This document shows, piece by piece, positions 1 through 5,558 of a DNA stretch of 5,558 nucleotides (its first letter is position 1; each line of letters opens with the position of its first letter). A program made the position numbers and the translations under genes. The stretch covers positions 14,423 to 19,980 of the forward strand of contig MHYJ01000056.1 in the NCBI GenBank assembly GCA_001828445.1. The letters run 5' to 3'. A model generated the notes under the pieces. That model did no database searches. It was not told the DNA's origin and saw only the letters and a program-made list of their open reading frames with translations. The stretch is from Planctomycetes bacterium RBG_16_43_13. Lineage in GTDB: Bacteria > Planctomycetota > MHYJ01.

Positions 1-1374
1 ATTAGTATCCTTTAGGATGAGGTGTCCCTTCTCCTCGATGAACTTGGTATGTATATCGCCATTTAGGAATTCCTTACACTGTAGGAGGTTAATATGAAAT
101 GGTATAGTAGTCGGGATACCCACTATTTTTAATTCCTTAAGTGCCCGTAACATTCGTTTAATAGCGGCATGTCTATCCTCTCCCCATACGATTAACTTTG
201 CAAGGAGAGAATCGTAGTAAATGGTTATTTTACTGCCTGTGGTTATATCTGTATCTATTCTTGTGAATGGCCCAGCGGGGTATCTCACATTTACTATATC
301 ACCAGTTGACGGAATGAAATTGTTGAATGGGTCCTCTGCGAGAATTCTACACTCTATAGCATGTCCACTGAATTTCACATCCTCTTGCTTAAATGACAAT
401 CTCCTGCCATCTGCTATCATAATCTGCTCTTTTACTATGTCGATGCCTGTAATCATTTCTGTTACGGGATGCTCTACTTGGAGACGCGTATTTACTTCAA
501 GGAAGTAGAAGTTTTTCTTCTCATCTACGAGGAATTCTACCGTTCCAGCACCTGTGTATCTTGATAATCGGGCGAGTTTTTCTGCTGTCTCGCAAATTTT
601 CTTCCTTAAATCGCTATCTACGAACGTAGATGGGGATTCTTCAAGAAGTTTCTGGTGCCGCCTTTGTATGGAGCATTCTCTCTCACCTAGGTGGACTACG
701 TTGCCAAAATTATCTGCCAAGATTTGGATTTCTATGTGGCGCGGTTTACAGAGATATTTTTCTATGAAAATAGTAGGGTCGCCAAAGGCGGATTTTGCCT
801 CGCTTGATGCCTCTCGTATAGAGTGCTCCATCTCATTTTCAGAATTCACAATCCTCATTCCTTTGCCACCACCGCCAGCGGATGCCTTTACTATGAGTGG
901 ATATGAAACTTTATTCTTGTTAACAAATTTCCTTATATTCCTTACGTCTGTGCTACTAATTACAATACCTGGTATCACTGGTATACCGTTTTGCTCCGCC
1001 AACTTTCGTGCGTTTATCTTATTGCCGATTGCCTTTATGGTGTTGGCTGAAGGACCTATAAATGTGATGCCATTTTTTCTGCATTCGTTTGCGAATGCTG
1101 GATTTTCCGCGAGGAAGCCGTAGCCGGGATGGATAGCATCGCACCGAGGCGCCTTCGCAATAGATATAATTTTATCCATACGTAGATAACTCTCGGTTGA
1201 TGGCGATGGACCTATGTTATACGACTCATCTGCTTGTGAGATATAGTGAGACCATTTATCTGCATCGCTGTATATGGCAACGGTTTCTATGTCCAGTTCC
1301 TTACAGGTGCGTATGACTCTGAGAGCTATCTCACCGCGATTGGCTATGAGAATTTTCTTTATACGTCTTGTCAT
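1..1374 (-). CDS. accC: Biotin carboxylase subunit of an acyl-CoA carboxylase (3' end beyond window)
   Basis: ATP-dependent biotin carboxylase: it carboxylates biotin on a carrier protein using bicarbonate, the first half-reaction of acetyl-/propionyl-CoA carboxylase, in the cytoplasm. My translation from the ATG at 1374 gives 458 residues with no stop up to the window edge. It opens with the family signature KKILIANRGEIALRVIRT (residues 6-23). The ATP-grasp part shows the glycine-rich loop KASAGGGGKGMR (163-174), HIE (213-215) and ERECSIQRRHQK (231-242). The active site is FLEVNTRLQVEHPVTE (291-306), with E293, N295, R297 and E301 matching E. coli E288, N290, R292 and E296. GHAIECR (337-343) supplies the later Arg (E. 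coli R338). The ATP-site motif usually written GDK is GNK here (117-119). Stand-alone AccC proteins are about 450 residues and end near the HTKFIEEKG seen here at 442-450. The protein may therefore stop just outside the window, or run on into a longer PccA/PycA-like chain. No clear Shine-Dalgarno precedes the ATG. The partner carboxyltransferase lies 64 bases upstream, arguing for an acyl-CoA carboxylase rather than pyruvate carboxylase. Confidence 0.95.
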   Translation of the reverse strand, partial: MTRRIKKILIANRGEIALRVIRTCKELDIETVAIYSDADKWSHYISQADESYNIGPSPSTESYLRMDKIISIAKAPRCDAIHPGYGFLAENPAFANECRKNGITFIGPSANTIKAIGNKINARKLAEQNGIPVIPGIVISSTDVRNIRKFVNKNKVSYPLIVKASAGGGGKGMRIVNSENEMEHSIREASSEAKSAFGDPTIFIEKYLCKPRHIEIQILADNFGNVVHLGERECSIQRRHQKLLEESPSTFVDSDLRKKICETAEKLARLSRYTGAGTVEFLVDEKKNFYFLEVNTRLQVEHPVTEMITGIDIVKEQIMIADGRRLSFKQEDVKFSGHAIECRILAEDPFNNFIPSTGDIVNVRYPAGPFTRIDTDITTGSKITIYYDSLLAKLIVWGEDRHAAIKRMLRALKELKIVGIPTTIPFHINLLQCKEFLNGDIHTKFIEEKGHLILKDTN

Positions 1375-1438
1375 ACTTGTATTTAACCACGTTGTAGGTA
1401 GAGTGGTCAAGGGATTTAAGGTAATATGCTTTCTGTGA
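1375..1438 (-). promoter_or_regulatory. Candidate sigma70-type promoter in the gap before the biotin carboxylase
   Basis: This is the largest gap in the cluster (64 bases, against 19, -4 and 9 at the other junctions). On the minus strand it contains TTGACC (1410-1405, five of six matches to the -35 consensus), an 18-base spacer, and TTAAAT (1386-1381, four of six matches to the -10 consensus). Only six bases separate the -10 box from the ATG at 1374, so a transcript would begin at or next to the start codon and be leaderless. That fits the absence of a visible ribosome binding site. A 5-bp dyad, ACCAC and GTGGT, spans the spacer (1386-1390 and 1403-1407). This is inference from motif matching: chance matches are common in AT-leaning DNA, and read-through from upstream could serve the gene alone. 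Confidence 0.3.
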
Positions 1439-2986
1439 CTAAAGTGGTATATTGCCGTGCTTTTTGGGTGGGTTCTTATCCCTCTTATTTTTTAGGAGGT
1501 TAAGTGCGTTGATAATCTTTACCCGTGTTTCTGATGGTTCTATGACGTCGTCTATAAACCCCTTTTCTGCGGCTATGTATGGGTTTGCGAATTTCTCGCG
1601 ATACTCTGCTATAAGTTTGTCTCGTGTTGCCTTTGGGTTTTTGGATTTTTCTATCTCATCTTTGAAGATTATATTTACTGCTCCCTCTGGCCCCATAACC
1701 GCTATCTCTGCAGAGGGCCAGGCATAGTTGATATCTCCGCGGATATGCTTACTCGACATAACGTCATAAGCGCCGCCGTATGCTTTTCTCGTTATTACCG
1801 TTATCTTCGGAACGGTTGCCTCACAGTATGCGTATAGTAGTTTTGCTCCATTCCTAATTATACCACCATGCTCTTGGGATACGCCGGGCAGGAAGCCAGG
1901 TACATCTTCGAGCGTTAGAATTGGTATATTGAATGCATCACAGAATCTTACGAAGCGGGCGCCTTTTGTAGATGAGTTTATATCTAAACACCCTGCGAGT
2001 GTAGAAGGTTGCTGTGCGACTATTCCTACTGACGAACCATTAAATCTACCGAAGCCGACTATGATATTTTTAGCGAAGTGTTCCTGCACTTCTAAGAAAA
2101 TGTGGTCATCGACTATAGTATTTATGATGTCTTTCATATTGTATGGTTTCTGTGGATTATCTGGGATTATGTTGTTTAGTGCATCATCTCGACGGTTTGG
2201 ATTGTCAGTAGTGGGCAATGCTGGCGGTTCTTCCATATTGTTTTGGGGGATGAAGCCGACAAGTGTTCTAATCGTTTTTAGGCACTCTTGCTCTGTTTTG
2301 GCAGAAAAATGGGCTACACCGCTTATCTCGTTATGCACGGTTGCACCGCCGAGTTCCTCGAAACTTATCTTTTCGTGGGTTACTTCTTTAATCACATTAG
2401 GACCGGTTACAAACATATAACTTGTGCCCTCTACCATAAATATAAAGTCGGTGATAGCGGGGGAGTAGACGGCGCCGCCAGCACAAGGGCCCATAATAGC
2501 TGAGATTTGTGGTATTACACCCGATGCAAGGGTATTCTTGAGGAATATATCCGCATAGCCGCCTAAACTTTCTACGCCCTCCTGTATGCGCGCACCACCT
2601 GAATCATTTAACCCTATGACGGGGACACCTATCTTTAGAGCCATATCCATAATCTTGCAGATTTTTTTAGCGTGCATAGAGCCGAGCGAGCCACCAAAGA
2701 CAGTAAAGTCCTGGGAGAATACTGCAACACTTCGACCATCAATTTTACCGAAGCCAGTTACAACACCATCTCCTAAGACCTTCTTATTTGCAAGTCCAAA
2801 GTGTGTGGTGGAATGTTGGACGAACATATCTATCTCTTCAAAGGTGCCTTCGTCGAGGAGTAGCTCAATCCTTTCACGTGCAGTCATCTTGCCTGCGGTG
2901 TGCTGTTTTTTGGTACGGTCTATCCCGCCGCCTTCGAGTGCCTTCTTTCGCAGCTTGCTTAAGTGATTTAGTTTGCTACTATCCAT
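1439..2986 (-). CDS. pccB: Acyl-CoA carboxylase carboxyltransferase, propionyl-CoA carboxylase beta type
   Basis: Biotin-dependent carboxyltransferase that moves CO2 from carboxybiotin to an acyl-CoA, forming methylmalonyl-CoA from propionyl-CoA or malonyl-CoA from acetyl-CoA. It is 515 residues long, the usual length for PccB/AccD5 proteins with two fused crotonase-fold halves; AccA and AccD are separate proteins in E. coli. The N-terminal half has [15 protein letters not shown] (33-47), [18 protein letters not shown] (127-144) and oxyanion-hole motif [11 protein letters not shown] (166-176). The C-terminal half has [10 protein letters not shown] (373-382), the second oxyanion hole AYGGAY (402-407) and [14 protein letters not shown] (423-436). 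Asp408, just after AYGGAY, corresponds to Asp422 of Streptomyces coelicolor PccB, a known acyl-chain selectivity residue that is Asp in propionyl-type enzymes; this hints at propionyl-CoA use. The AccD zinc ribbon is absent. I chose the ATG at 2986, with AGG six bases upstream. A longer reading from a TTG at 3028 would overlap fabG and add 14 residues unlike the family. Methylmalonyl-CoA decarboxylase alpha is similar, but the adjacent biotin carboxylase favours a carboxylase. Confidence 0.92.
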   Translation of the reverse strand: MDSSKLNHLSKLRKKALEGGGIDRTKKQHTAGKMTARERIELLLDEGTFEEIDMFVQHSTTHFGLANKKVLGDGVVTGFGKIDGRSVAVFSQDFTVFGGSLGSMHAKKICKIMDMALKIGVPVIGLNDSGGARIQEGVESLGGYADIFLKNTLASGVIPQISAIMGPCAGGAVYSPAITDFIFMVEGTSYMFVTGPNVIKEVTHEKISFEELGGATVHNEISGVAHFSAKTEQECLKTIRTLVGFIPQNNMEEPPALPTTDNPNRRDDALNNIIPDNPQKPYNMKDIINTIVDDHIFLEVQEHFAKNIIVGFGRFNGSSVGIVAQQPSTLAGCLDINSSTKGARFVRFCDAFNIPILTLEDVPGFLPGVSQEHGGIIRNGAKLLYAYCEATVPKITVITRKAYGGAYDVMSSKHIRGDINYAWPSAEIAVMGPEGAVNIIFKDEIEKSKNPKATRDKLIAEYREKFANPYIAAEKGFIDDVIEPSETRVKIINALNLLKNKRDKNPPKKHGNIPL

Positions 2987-2992
2987 ATAAAA

Positions 2993-2995
2993 CCT
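2993..2995 (-). promoter_or_regulatory. Ribosome binding site supporting the pccB start at 2986
   Basis: The minus strand reads CAGGTTTTAT immediately before the ATG at 2986, placing AGG six bases upstream of the start. It lies in the 19-base gap after the fabG stop codon. The core match is only three bases, so it is modest support, but it favours this ATG over the upstream in-frame TTG at 3028 inside fabG. Confidence 0.45.
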
Positions 2996-3005
2996 GACCA
3001 AGCGT

Positions 3006-3755
3006 TTACATTGCCATACCACCGTCAACTATAATAGTTTGACCTGTTATATAGTTTGCAAGGTCACTTGCAAGAAATAGGACAGTATTGGCAATATCCT
3101 TCGGCTCACCGAATCTTTTTAATGGTATATTTTCTACAACACTATTACGAATCTTTTCATCCATAGCCATTGTCATATCTGTGGTTATAAAGCCGGGTGC
3201 AACTGTGTTTATATTGATATTACGGGATGCGAACTCGCGGGCTGCTGTCTTTGTGAGGGCTATTATTGCCGCCTTTGACGAGGCATAGTTCGCCTGTCCA
3301 GCGTTACCGATTATTCCACTTACGGATGATATGTTTATAATCTTACCGCTACGTTGTTTCATCATATATTTTGTTACTGCCTTGATGCAGTTGAATGTAC
3401 CCTTGAGGTTTACATCTAACACTCTATCCCAGTCCTCATCCTTCAAACGTAGAATTATGTTGTCTCGTGTAATACCGGCATTGGAGACAAGGATATCTAT
3501 ACTGCCAAATTTCTCGTAAGTAGCATCTACCGCCTTTTCGACGCTGGTGTAGTCGGAAACATCTATTTTATGGATTGCCGTTTTTACGTTTTTCACATCT
3601 ATCTCTTTTGCAACTTTGTGAAGTAGTTCCTCATTGGTAGCACCTAAGGATATATTAGCACCTGCATCTGCAAGAGTTAGCGCTATCTCTCTACCGATGC
3701 CTCGGGTGGCACCTGTTACGAAGGCACTTTTTCCTTTTAGTGTTATTTGTGTCAT
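3006..3755 (-). CDS. fabG: 3-oxoacyl-[acyl-carrier-protein] reductase FabG
   Basis: NADPH-dependent reductase that converts 3-ketoacyl-ACP to 3-hydroxyacyl-ACP in each cycle of type II fatty acid synthesis. The 249-residue protein is a full-length classical short-chain dehydrogenase/reductase. It shows the cofactor loop TGATRGIG (14-21), the NAG motif (92-94) and the catalytic tetrad N116, S144, Y157 and K161, within VNLKG, NISSVSG and QANYASSKA. The cofactor-binding [10 protein letters not shown] lies at 185-194, and the C-terminal [12 protein letters not shown] (238-249) is typical of FabG. The [13 protein letters not shown] stretch and the position between fabD and other lipid genes argue for true FabG rather than another SDR such as a PhaB acetoacetyl-CoA reductase. 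The ATG at 3755 overlaps the fabD stop as ATGA, which suggests translational coupling; only a weak GGA lies upstream. An acyl-CoA carboxylase follows 19 bases downstream instead of the common acpP. Confidence 0.97.
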   Translation of the reverse strand: MTQITLKGKSAFVTGATRGIGREIALTLADAGANISLGATNEELLHKVAKEIDVKNVKTAIHKIDVSDYTSVEKAVDATYEKFGSIDILVSNAGITRDNIILRLKDEDWDRVLDVNLKGTFNCIKAVTKYMMKQRSGKIINISSVSGIIGNAGQANYASSKAAIIALTKTAAREFASRNININTVAPGFITTDMTMAMDEKIRNSVVENIPLKRFGEPKDIANTVLFLASDLANYITGQTIIVDGGMAM

Positions 3756-4675
3756 TGTAAGTCCGTTATTTTCTCTATGCAGTGTAACTCTAAATCAGGT
3801 GTTATCTTTTTAGCTAAACCGGTCAAAACCCTCCCTGGTCCAAACTCATAGAAAGCAGTTATACCTTGCCCAATCATATATCTCATAGAGTCCTCCCAGA
3901 GAACAGAATTTACTACTTGAGTAGATAGCGCGGTTTTTATTTCCTCTGGTTCTGTAACGGGCTTTGCGCTGACGTTAGCTATTACTGGCATAGTAGGTTT
4001 AGTTATTTTAACCTTTGCCAGCTCAAGTTTCAACTTATCTTGTGCGGATTTCATAAGGGGGGAATGATATGCACCCGCTACTTGTAACGGTATAGCTCTT
4101 CTTGCCCCGAGTTCTTTACACTTCTCAGAAGCAGCGGCTAATGCCTTGTCATCTCCCGATATTACTATCTGTCCAGGGCAGTTTATATTTGCTATTGTGA
4201 CTATTCCTATAGATGAGACACTGTCACAGGCGACTTTGACCTTTTCTCTATCGAGTCCGAGTATAGAGACCATACTGCTTTTAACAGCATCACATGCCTC
4301 CTGCATAAACTGTCCCCGCTTCTTTACAAGTCCTACAGCATCTTCAAACTTAATAGCTCCAGCAAACGCAAGTGCAGTGTGTTCTCCTAAAGAGAGTCCT
4401 GCAGCGAAAGAGCAATTTAGCGTAGATATATCTACATTGGTCTTATAGAATTCGAGTGTTGCAATGCTTGTTACTAATAATGCCGGCTGGCATATATCTG
4501 TTTTGTTTAGCGTCTCCTGTGGGCCTTCGAAACATAACTGGGCAATGTCAAATCCAAGGATTTCGCTTGCCCTTTTATATAGGTCTCTTACTGATTGAAG
4601 TTTATCGTAGAAGTCCTTGCCCATTCCGACGTATTGGGCGCCCTGACCTGGGAATAGAAATGCGCATCTTTTCAT
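3752..4675 (-). CDS. fabD: Malonyl-CoA:ACP transacylase FabD
   Basis: Transfers malonyl from CoA to acyl carrier protein, supplying the extender unit for FabH and the elongating synthases. The 307-residue protein is full length (E. coli FabD is 309). It begins with FLFPGQGAQYVGMG (6-19), whose GQGAQ (10-14) forms the oxyanion loop. The nucleophile Ser95 sits in GLSLGEHTAL (93-102), Arg120 in KKRGQFMQEA (118-127) binds the malonyl carboxylate, catalytic His204 lies in AGAYHSPLM (200-208), and Q253 and FGPGRVLTGL (278-287) complete the fold. Two deviations stand out: Leu replaces His just before the nucleophile (GHSLGE is usual), and Tyr203 precedes the catalytic His where Phe is common. The Leu form also occurs in plant plastid enzymes and, from memory, in planctomycetes and relatives, so it should not destroy activity. 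It starts 9 bases after fabH and overlaps fabG by 4 bases. No strong Shine-Dalgarno is visible upstream. Confidence 0.97.
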   Translation of the reverse strand: MKRCAFLFPGQGAQYVGMGKDFYDKLQSVRDLYKRASEILGFDIAQLCFEGPQETLNKTDICQPALLVTSIATLEFYKTNVDISTLNCSFAAGLSLGEHTALAFAGAIKFEDAVGLVKKRGQFMQEACDAVKSSMVSILGLDREKVKVACDSVSSIGIVTIANINCPGQIVISGDDKALAAASEKCKELGARRAIPLQVAGAYHSPLMKSAQDKLKLELAKVKITKPTMPVIANVSAKPVTEPEEIKTALSTQVVNSVLWEDSMRYMIGQGITAFYEFGPGRVLTGLAKKITPDLELHCIEKITDLQ

Positions 4676-4684
4676 AAAGTGGTT

Positions 4685-5558
4685 CTACCATCTGATTGCT
4701 ACAGAACCCCACGTTAAGCCAGCACCGAAGGCAACCATTACTATTATGTCACCCCTCTTTATCCTGCCTGAGCGGTTTGCCTCGTCTAATGCAACTGGGA
4801 TTGATCCTGCAGATGTGTTACCGTATTTCTGTATATTTACATACACCTTTTCCATAGGTATATTTAGCTTCTCTGCTGCGGATTCTATGATGCGGAGATT
4901 TACCTGATGTGGTATGAGTAGTTTAACGTCATCTACGGTAATGTTGCACTTTTCCACAGCATCTTGCGTCAATTCCACAAACTTATTTACTGCAAATTTA
5001 TATACCTCGCGTCCTTTCATTTGCAGTAGGTTTAGGCCTTTCTCCAATACCTCTTTTGTAACAGGCATAGCCGAGCCGCCGGCAGGTTGGATTATCATAT
5101 CATCGTACCTGCCATCTGCACCGAGCTTGCCATATAGTATTTCGCTACTGGTGTTACTCTCTTTCAGAATGACTGCTCCAGCGCTATCACCAAGAAGTAT
5201 ACACGTTCCTCTATCCTTATAGTTTACTATTTTTGAAAGAGTTTCAGCACCTATAACAAGGACGTTCTTATATTGGCCTGTGGCTACGTATTGCCAACCG
5301 GTATTTAGTGCATATGTAAAGCCGGAGCAAGCGGCTAACATATCGACTGCTGGAATACCTGGGCACTCGAGCTTCTTCTGAACATAGCAAGCCGTTGTTG
5401 GGAACAACCTATCTGGTGTAGATGTGGCAACTAATATTAACTCAATATCGTTCGCATTGGTTTCTGCCATTTCTAAGGCGTTACGTGCGGCTATTACAGC
5501 TAAATCAGATGACGCCTCATCATCCCTCGCAATACGTCTCTCCTTTATGCCCGTTCGC
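4685..5558 (-). CDS. fabH: 3-oxoacyl-[acyl-carrier-protein] synthase III FabH (5' end beyond window)
   Basis: Starts type II fatty acid synthesis by condensing an acyl-CoA primer (acetyl-CoA or a branched acyl-CoA) with malonyl-ACP. The frame is open from the window edge; 290 residues are visible, starting RTGIKERRIARDDEASSDLA, which matches family positions from about 36. About 35 N-terminal residues, including the usual DEWI segment, are therefore off the window. The Met at 5470 is internal and not the start. The catalytic triad is complete: Cys77 in MLAACSGFTYAL (codon 5329-5327), His217 in IPHQVNLRI and Asn247 in KYGNTSAGSIP, equivalent to E. coli C112, H244 and N274. The C-terminal FGAGLTWGSVAIRW is typical. 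It ends at TAG, 9 bases before fabD. The sequence does not reveal primer preference. The genes farther upstream (often plsX and rpmF) are not visible. Confidence 0.97.
   Translation of the reverse strand, partial: RTGIKERRIARDDEASSDLAVIAARNALEMAETNANDIELILVATSTPDRLFPTTACYVQKKLECPGIPAVDMLAACSGFTYALNTGWQYVATGQYKNVLVIGAETLSKIVNYKDRGTCILLGDSAGAVILKESNTSSEILYGKLGADGRYDDMIIQPAGGSAMPVTKEVLEKGLNLLQMKGREVYKFAVNKFVELTQDAVEKCNITVDDVKLLIPHQVNLRIIESAAEKLNIPMEKVYVNIQKYGNTSAGSIPVALDEANRSGRIKRGDIIVMVAFGAGLTWGSVAIRW

Noticed and set aside
221..1123. Two plus-strand open frames (221-508 and 554-1123) opposite the biotin carboxylase
   Set aside because: The minus strand encodes an unbroken, fully recognisable biotin carboxylase through both; the plus-strand translations resemble no family known to me and are antisense shadows.
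1386..1407. ACCAC/GTGGT inverted repeat between pccB and accC as a terminator or operator
   Set aside because: The stem is only 5 bp with a 12-base loop and no U-run follows; such a repeat is expected by chance in a gap this size. It could be an operator since it spans the candidate promoter spacer, but nothing else supports that.
1439..2986. Carboxyltransferase as methylmalonyl-CoA decarboxylase alpha (sodium pump)
   Set aside because: The families are similar in sequence, but a biotin carboxylase follows directly and no membrane decarboxylase subunits are present, so a carboxylase is more likely.
1452..2997. Plus-strand open frames opposite the carboxyltransferase
   Set aside because: They lie antisense to a full-length conserved gene with all family motifs, overlap one another in different frames and show no domain signature.
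2987..3028. Longer carboxyltransferase start at a TTG (3028), adding 14 residues
   Set aside because: It would overlap the fabG coding end, uses a rarer start codon, and the added residues do not resemble PccB N-termini; the ATG at 2986 has an AGG six bases upstream.
3088..5222. Plus-strand open frames opposite fabG, fabD and fabH
   Set aside because: They are short, of unusual composition, and antisense to genes with intact catalytic residues; no independent support.
5468..5470. Met at 5470 as the fabH start
   Set aside because: The frame continues upstream to the window edge with clear FabH sequence (RTGIKERRIA), so this Met is internal and the gene is cut by the window.

Overview
This window is one strand of a bacterial lipid-metabolism gene cluster. 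All five recognisable genes lie on the minus strand and are read from right to left: fabH (5' end outside the window), fabD, fabG, an acyl-CoA carboxylase carboxyltransferase of the PccB/AccD5 type, and a biotin carboxylase (accC-type, still open at the left edge). I see no genes on the plus strand, no RNA genes, mobile elements or CRISPR, and no gap above 64 bases between genes.

Layout by region. Bases 5558-4685 hold FabH without roughly its first 35 residues. Bases 4675-3752 hold FabD, 9 bases after fabH. Bases 3755-3006 hold FabG, overlapping fabD by 4 bases (ATGA). Bases 2986-1439 hold the carboxyltransferase, 19 bases after fabG. A 64-base gap follows, containing a plausible promoter, and bases 1374-1 hold the biotin carboxylase. 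The first four genes are packed tightly enough to be one transcript. The last may have an extra promoter of its own.

How the genes work together. The biotin carboxylase charges biotin with CO2 and the carboxyltransferase moves it to an acyl-CoA, probably giving malonyl-CoA and/or methylmalonyl-CoA. FabD transfers malonyl from CoA to acyl carrier protein. FabH condenses it with an acyl-CoA primer, and FabG reduces the resulting 3-ketoacyl-ACP. The twist is that after fabG, where many bacteria carry acpP and fabF, this cluster carries a propionyl-CoA-carboxylase-type enzyme pair. No acyl carrier protein, FabF, AccA/AccD or separate biotin carrier protein is visible.

Organism. The proteins are clearly bacterial type II fatty acid synthesis enzymes, from a moderately AT-leaning genome that uses ATA and AGA/AGG codons freely. 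FabD has a GLSLGE nucleophile motif instead of GHSLGE, and its N-terminal half resembles, from memory, FabD of Planctomycetota and related lineages and of plant plastids. A planctomycete or other PVC-group bacterium is my best guess, at low to moderate confidence. No wholly new system is evident; the interest lies in the gene order, the carboxylase's substrate, and a possible leaderless promoter.
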